DNA of 64,000 bases, from contig NW_026622808.1 of the NCBI RefSeq assembly GCF_023065955.2, positions 30,702,475-30,766,474 of the forward strand, in the 5' to 3' direction. Shown one piece after another: positions 60,664 to 64,000 of the stretch. Under the pieces are notes generated by a model. It ran no database searches and was not told where the DNA came from. It was given only the letters and a program-made list of their open reading frames with translations. Made by a program: the position numbers and the translations under genes. Source of the DNA: Ursus arctos. Its lineage: Eukaryota > Chordata > Mammalia > Carnivora > Ursidae. The stretch's first letter is position 1, and each line of letters opens with the position of its first letter.

Positions 60664-60766
60664 GGGGGCATCTGGCTGACTCAGTCAGTAGAGCACGTGA
60701 CTCTTCATCTTGGGGTCGTGACTTCCAGCCCCAGGTTGGGTGTGGAGATGACTTTAATGAACTTTT
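60664..60766 (+). mobile_element. Short CAN-SINE, plus strand, with TSD
   Basis: The head GGGGGCATCTGGCTGACTCA and TAGAGCACGTGACTCTTCAT is followed by a truncated body ending TTTAATGAACTTT. Flanked by AAAATCATGAATTCA (60649-60663) and AAAATCATTAATTCA (60767-60781), a 15-base duplication with one mismatch. About half of full SINE length. Confidence 0.9.
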
Positions 60767-61045
60767 AAAATCATTAATTCAATGCCCTTAGTAGTTACGG
60801 CTATGCAAAAGATCTGTTTCGTCTCATGTGACTAGTGGTACTTCGTGCTTTTCAAGGAATTGGTCCATTTCATCCACTTTTCAAATGGATGTGCATATCT
60901 ACAGTATCCCCTTATTGTCTTTCTGAGGTCTGGGGGGGTCACTAGGGCAGCCTTATTGCATTCCTAATCTTCGTAACTTGTGTCCTTGTCGGTCTTGCTA
61001 GAGGTTAGTCAATTATTGATTTTTGCAATGTTTACCAGTTTCTTT

Positions 61046-61906
61046 GCTCACCACTTCTCCCTGCATCCTGCGGCAGGCTCTTCTGGCTGCCTTCCCAGTA
61101 CTCTTTCTACCCTTCTTCCTTTCTTGTGGAACCTCAGTTTTAATCACAGTGGCAACATGCCCAGCTTAAAATACCCTTACTCCCCTCATGTCTGCAGTGA
61201 GGGCTGGATGTGACACAGTCGTGGCTGGTCAGATGCGAAGGCGAGCCTGGGGGACTGTCTGGGCTTGAAGCCATGGTTCCATCAGCTGGCTTGCCCCTTG
61301 CCCTTCCCCCTCCTGCCGAGAGTTCCCACCTGGGGATGTGCAGGCTCCTAGGGGAGCTAAGGACAGCAGCTGGGGAGACAAAAGGGACCTGTGTCCCTGC
61401 AGCCACTTGTATCGCCGTGGACTTCACACAACAATAAAGCCTTGTCTGAGATCCTGTCTGGGCATCTGCCAAATGCAGCCCTGACTCTCACACCCCTCTC
61501 CGGACTCCCACCACGGCCCCTCTTGCCACAGAGCTCTCCCTACTAGTTCCTCCGGCAAAGATCTGTGCGGAGTAAACACTTGGTACCGTCAGCCCGAAAA
61601 CGTCTGGCCCTGATGACGGACGATAATGAAGCAGGTTGACATTCCTGTTTCCTCGGCACTCGGGAGAAATGTGTCTTGTAGTATCTATTACTGATGAAAA
61701 TGCCATTCATTCATTCACAGGTTGTCGGTATTTTTTCCACGTAGCTTGTCTGGCTTTTCTATTCACCCTCAATGTTCTAACCCAGACCACTGTAGTGAAA
61801 CTGCGGGTGTGGCCGTTTTTAAAAAAAAATCCCCCTTTCACACTTCCCGAGTAATTCAGGTAGTGAATGCTGGAGATTTCTCTCCTTAAACACATATACG
61901 TGTGAG
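61046..61906. other. Unassigned, probably repeat-derived
   Basis: The segment 61130-61450 (GGCAACATGCCCAGCTTAAA, ending ACAACAATAAAGCCTTGTC) looks like an old interspersed element I cannot name. No coding capacity seen. Confidence 0.35.
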
Positions 61907-62088
61907 GGGCGCCTGGGCAGCTCAGTTAAGTGTCTGCCTTTGGCTCAGGTCATGATCTCAGGGTCCCGGGATCGAGCCCCGCATCGGACTCCCTGCTCTG
62001 TGGGGAGCCGGCTTCTCCCTCTGCCTGCTGCTCCCCCTGCTTGGCGTCTCTCAGTCGATAAATAAATAAAATCTTCAAAAAAAAAAAG
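61907..62088 (+). mobile_element. CAN-SINE, plus strand, with TSD
   Basis: Starts GGGCGCCTGGGCAGCTCAGT, continues with CAGGTCATGATCTCAGGGTC, then the CT-rich part and AATAAATAAAATCTTC with an A11 tail. Flanks TATACGTGTGAG (61895) and TATGCATGTGAG (62089) are the target-site duplication with two differences. A full-length canine-type body. Confidence 0.95.
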
Positions 62089-62100
62089 TATGCATGTGAG

Positions 62101-62360
62101 ATAGAGCATATATAACCAAAAAGGTGTATAAAATGAACGGACAGAGAATAAAATGTATTCCTGCCATCAAGCCAAGTAAAAGAGCATCGTCAGTACCTCC
62201 AAGGGCCCCTTCCCAGGGCTGACCGCAAGCAAGCCTGCTGTTGAGGGCCGTCCCCTCGCTTGTCTGCGCCATCCATGCGCCGCCCCTTAGAGAGCACCGC
62301 TGCACTCGGCCTATTCGGCGCATCACACAAATGGCTCATGCGCCCTCTCTTCCGTTAGGT

Positions 62361-62402
<42 letters not shown>

Positions 62403-62705
62403 TGCGTGCACATGTGCTCTTGCCGAATGATGCTCCTAAAAGCACCGTGGTCCCGTCTCCTGGCATACCTGTGCAACAGTTGCCTAGGACACTAATGGTG
62501 GAATTGCTGGTCATGGGGTGTGCACATGGTGCCTTTCTCCAAAGTGGGCGCATCATCTAGCACTTCCACGTGCGCCAGGTGACAGTCCCGGGGCTGTGCA
62601 GCCCACCGTGGAGCTCATCACACTGCCGGCCCCACGTCTCCCTGTCTGATGTCATCCCAGCCACTTCGGCTCGGCTTCCTTTGTTGGCTCTGAACTCATA
62701 GAGCT
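62101..62705 (-). mobile_element. Diverged L1 fragment with (GT)n
   Basis: Antisense L1-like words (GGTGGAATTGCTGGTCATGG, TTTCTCCAAAGTGGGCGC) surround a (GT)18 run. Weakly conserved. Confidence 0.55.
62365..62401. repeat. (GT)18 microsatellite
   Basis: Uninterrupted GT repeats, 37 bases. Confidence 0.97.
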
Positions 62706-62896
62706 CTTTAAAATATTTATATAGATAGATTTTACTTATTTGAGAGAGAGCGCAAACGGGTGGAGGCAGAGGGAGAGGGAGAAGTAGGCTCCCCGCTGAG
62801 CAGGGAGCCTGATGTGGGGCTGATGCCAGGACCCCGGGATCATGACCTGAGCCCAAGGCAGATACTTAACCGACTAAGCCACCCAGGGGCCTCTTT
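62706..62896 (-). mobile_element. Older CAN-SINE, minus strand (target of a nested insertion)
   Basis: Reverse complement has the head CCTGGGTGGCTTAGTCGGTT and CTCAGGTCATGATCCCGG-type core, then a (T/A)-rich tail at 62706-62735. The head is interrupted at 62897 by a younger SINE and is duplicated beyond it at 63099-63115. Confidence 0.92.
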
Positions 62897-63098
62897 TTTT
62901 TTTTTTTTTAAAGATTTTATTTATTTATTTAACACAGATAGAGACAGCCAGCGAGAGAGGGAACACAAGCGGGGGGAGTGGGAGAGGAAGAAGCAGGCTC
63001 ACAGCGGAGGAGCCTGATGTGGGGCTCGATCCCAGAACGCCGGGATCACGCCCTGAGCCGAAGGCAGACGCTCAACCGCTGTGCCACCCAGGCGCCCC
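62897..63098 (-). mobile_element. Young CAN-SINE nested in the older one, minus strand
   Basis: Reverse complement head GGGGGCGCCTGGGTGGCACA, body as at 59777, poly-A tail read here as T-run at 62895-62909. Bounded by CACCCAGGGGCCTCTTT at 62880-62896 and 63099-63115, a 17-base perfect duplication made of the older SINE's own head plus flank. Confidence 0.96.
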
Positions 63099-63119
63099 CA
63101 CCCAGGGGCCTCTTTGTAG

Positions 63120-64000
63120 AGCTTCTCTAATCCCTTTACTTGCAATCTTTGAGCTTAGGCTTCTTTTTAAAATAGCGTCCCAGACTGAATTTTTAAAGGG
63201 GGCGGTTTAATACATTGATTGTAATTAATGATGTATTTGGGCTCATTCATTTGTCCCACCTTTTCTCCTTTCCTCTCTCTGCCTTTCTTTTGGGTTATTT
63301 TTTTTCATTCCTTTTTTTTTTTTTTTTTTTTTAACTACTGCTTTGGAAGAGGTACACTGTTTGTATTCTGTCAGGGCCGCCCTAGAACTGTCCGCCGGCC
63401 TGTAGAGCGGAGTCTAGAGTCTAGGCTGAGTCTTTTCTCTCTTCCCGAGTGAGCTGAGCTGGTAGAGGGCTGTTAACCCCAAACTTGCCTCACCTCAGCA
63501 AGAGTGTATAAGTACTACTATTGTCATGTACTCCAGGAGCCCTAGTCTTACTTCTACCCCACGGAACATTCTCATTCCATAAGGTCAATACCTACTTTAG
63601 ACTTTCACTTTCTTCCTCTTCATTCCTACTTTTATCTCAGATTCTCCATCTGGGACTATGTCTCATTCCAATCTGAAGACATCCTATAGAACTTTTTTTT
63701 TTTTTTTAAAGGAGAACGCTTATTTATTTCATTTTTTAAAAACAGCTTTATTGAGATACAACATGCATCTCATACACTTTGCCCGAAGTGTACAATTCCA
63801 CGGCTTTTAGCATACTCATAGATTTGTGCGACCCCCAACCGCAACCCACTGTAGAATATCTCATTACCCCAAACAGACTTTCTTTTCATGTGAGTCTGCT
63901 GGTGACAAAATCTCTGGGTTTGCTTGTCTAAAAATACCTTGTAAGGTATCTTCTCTGGGTATAGAATTTTACGTTGACAATTGCCTCCCGTCTAGTTAAC
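63120..64000 (-). mobile_element. L1-derived block, minus strand, at least two pieces
   Basis: Sequence before 63700 and after 63885 (GAGTCTGCTGGTGACAAAAT, TCTCTGGGTATAGAATTTTA) reads as antisense L1 internal sequence. In between, 63737-63880 (AACAGCTTTATTGAGATACA, AGTGTACAATTCCACGGCTT) is the 3' UTR of an L1M-type element, apparently inserted into the first. A T22 run lies at 63311-63332. The block continues beyond the window. Confidence 0.7.

Larger units (their letters stand above)
58600..61045 (-). mobile_element. Long L1 fragment, minus strand, interrupted by two SINEs
   Basis: Antisense L1 landmarks run continuously from the 3' UTR (TTTTATTTTGAAATATATAC, GTCATTTCAAGGATGTTACA, TGCTGAGTAGTATTC) through the ORF2 3' region (TCCCACCAGCAATGTACGAG, TTCTTTATATGTTCTAGATT, GGAGCAAAAGCTTTTCATTT) to ORF2 reverse-transcriptase-side sequence (TTTTCAAGGAATTGGTCCAT). 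Split by SINEs at 59777 and 60664. Many indels and stops; a dead 5'-truncated copy. Confidence 0.88.

Noticed and set aside
61434..61439. AATAAA at 61434 as a gene's poly(A) signal
   Set aside because: No coding exon precedes it on the plus strand; it lies in a probably repeat-derived segment.
51800..64000. Possible 3' exons of CCDC12 on the minus strand
   Set aside because: Expected next in human order, but no coiled-coil coding exon is visible; the gene probably lies beyond the window.

Overview
The window is vertebrate nuclear DNA from a carnivoran mammal. It has large spliced genes with GT-AG introns, a CpG island, MIR, L2 and L1 fossils, and five tRNA-derived CAN-SINE copies (full-length or partial) with the typical 'ggcgcctgggtggc'-type head. 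Three of these keep clear target-site duplications. The body of the youngest SINEs (GACAGCCAGCGAGAG and following) resembles the arctoid type (bears, seals, mustelids), but I cannot name the species. Two protein-coding genes are readable exon by exon, and their order matches human 3p21.31.

Layout. 1-9089: GC-rich flank with no recognisable gene, old L1, L2 and MIR pieces, and a strong CTCF-type motif at 101. 9090-14460: MYL3, the ventricular/slow-twitch myosin essential light chain, on the minus strand. It has six coding exons joining to an intact 198-residue reading frame, a seventh 3'-UTR exon, and a promoter with CArG, CCAAT, M-CAT and TATA-like elements. 14653-29770: divergent intergenic region with an L2, a CTCF-like motif, two perfect MEF2 motifs, several tandem repeats and a Z-DNA-type tract. 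29770-32110: CpG island holding the downstream PTH1R promoter(s), a candidate untranslated first exon and the signal-peptide exon. 31969-51648: PTH1R, the class B GPCR for PTH and PTHrP, on the plus strand. It has 14 coding exons joining to an intact 594-residue frame, with a 10-kb first coding intron. 51800-64000: downstream intergenic DNA with two minisatellites, then from 58.6 kb an AT-rich block of minus-strand L1 fragments riddled with SINEs. Two SINEs are nested one in the other. The next gene expected from the human order (CCDC12) is not reached.

The two genes are neighbours, not a pathway. MYL3 serves the sarcomere of heart and slow muscle. PTH1R serves calcium and phosphate control and growth-plate signalling. 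All coding exons were placed by joining splice sites so that phase and family length agree; every junction keeps frame. I found no undescribed genetic system. The points most worth a second look are the GGAA tract that begins at the MYL3 poly(A) site, the absence of a canonical poly(A) signal in the PTH1R 3' end, the frame-neutral PTH1R exons E2 and M7, the putative muscle regulatory module, and the tandem-repeat and nested-SINE structures.
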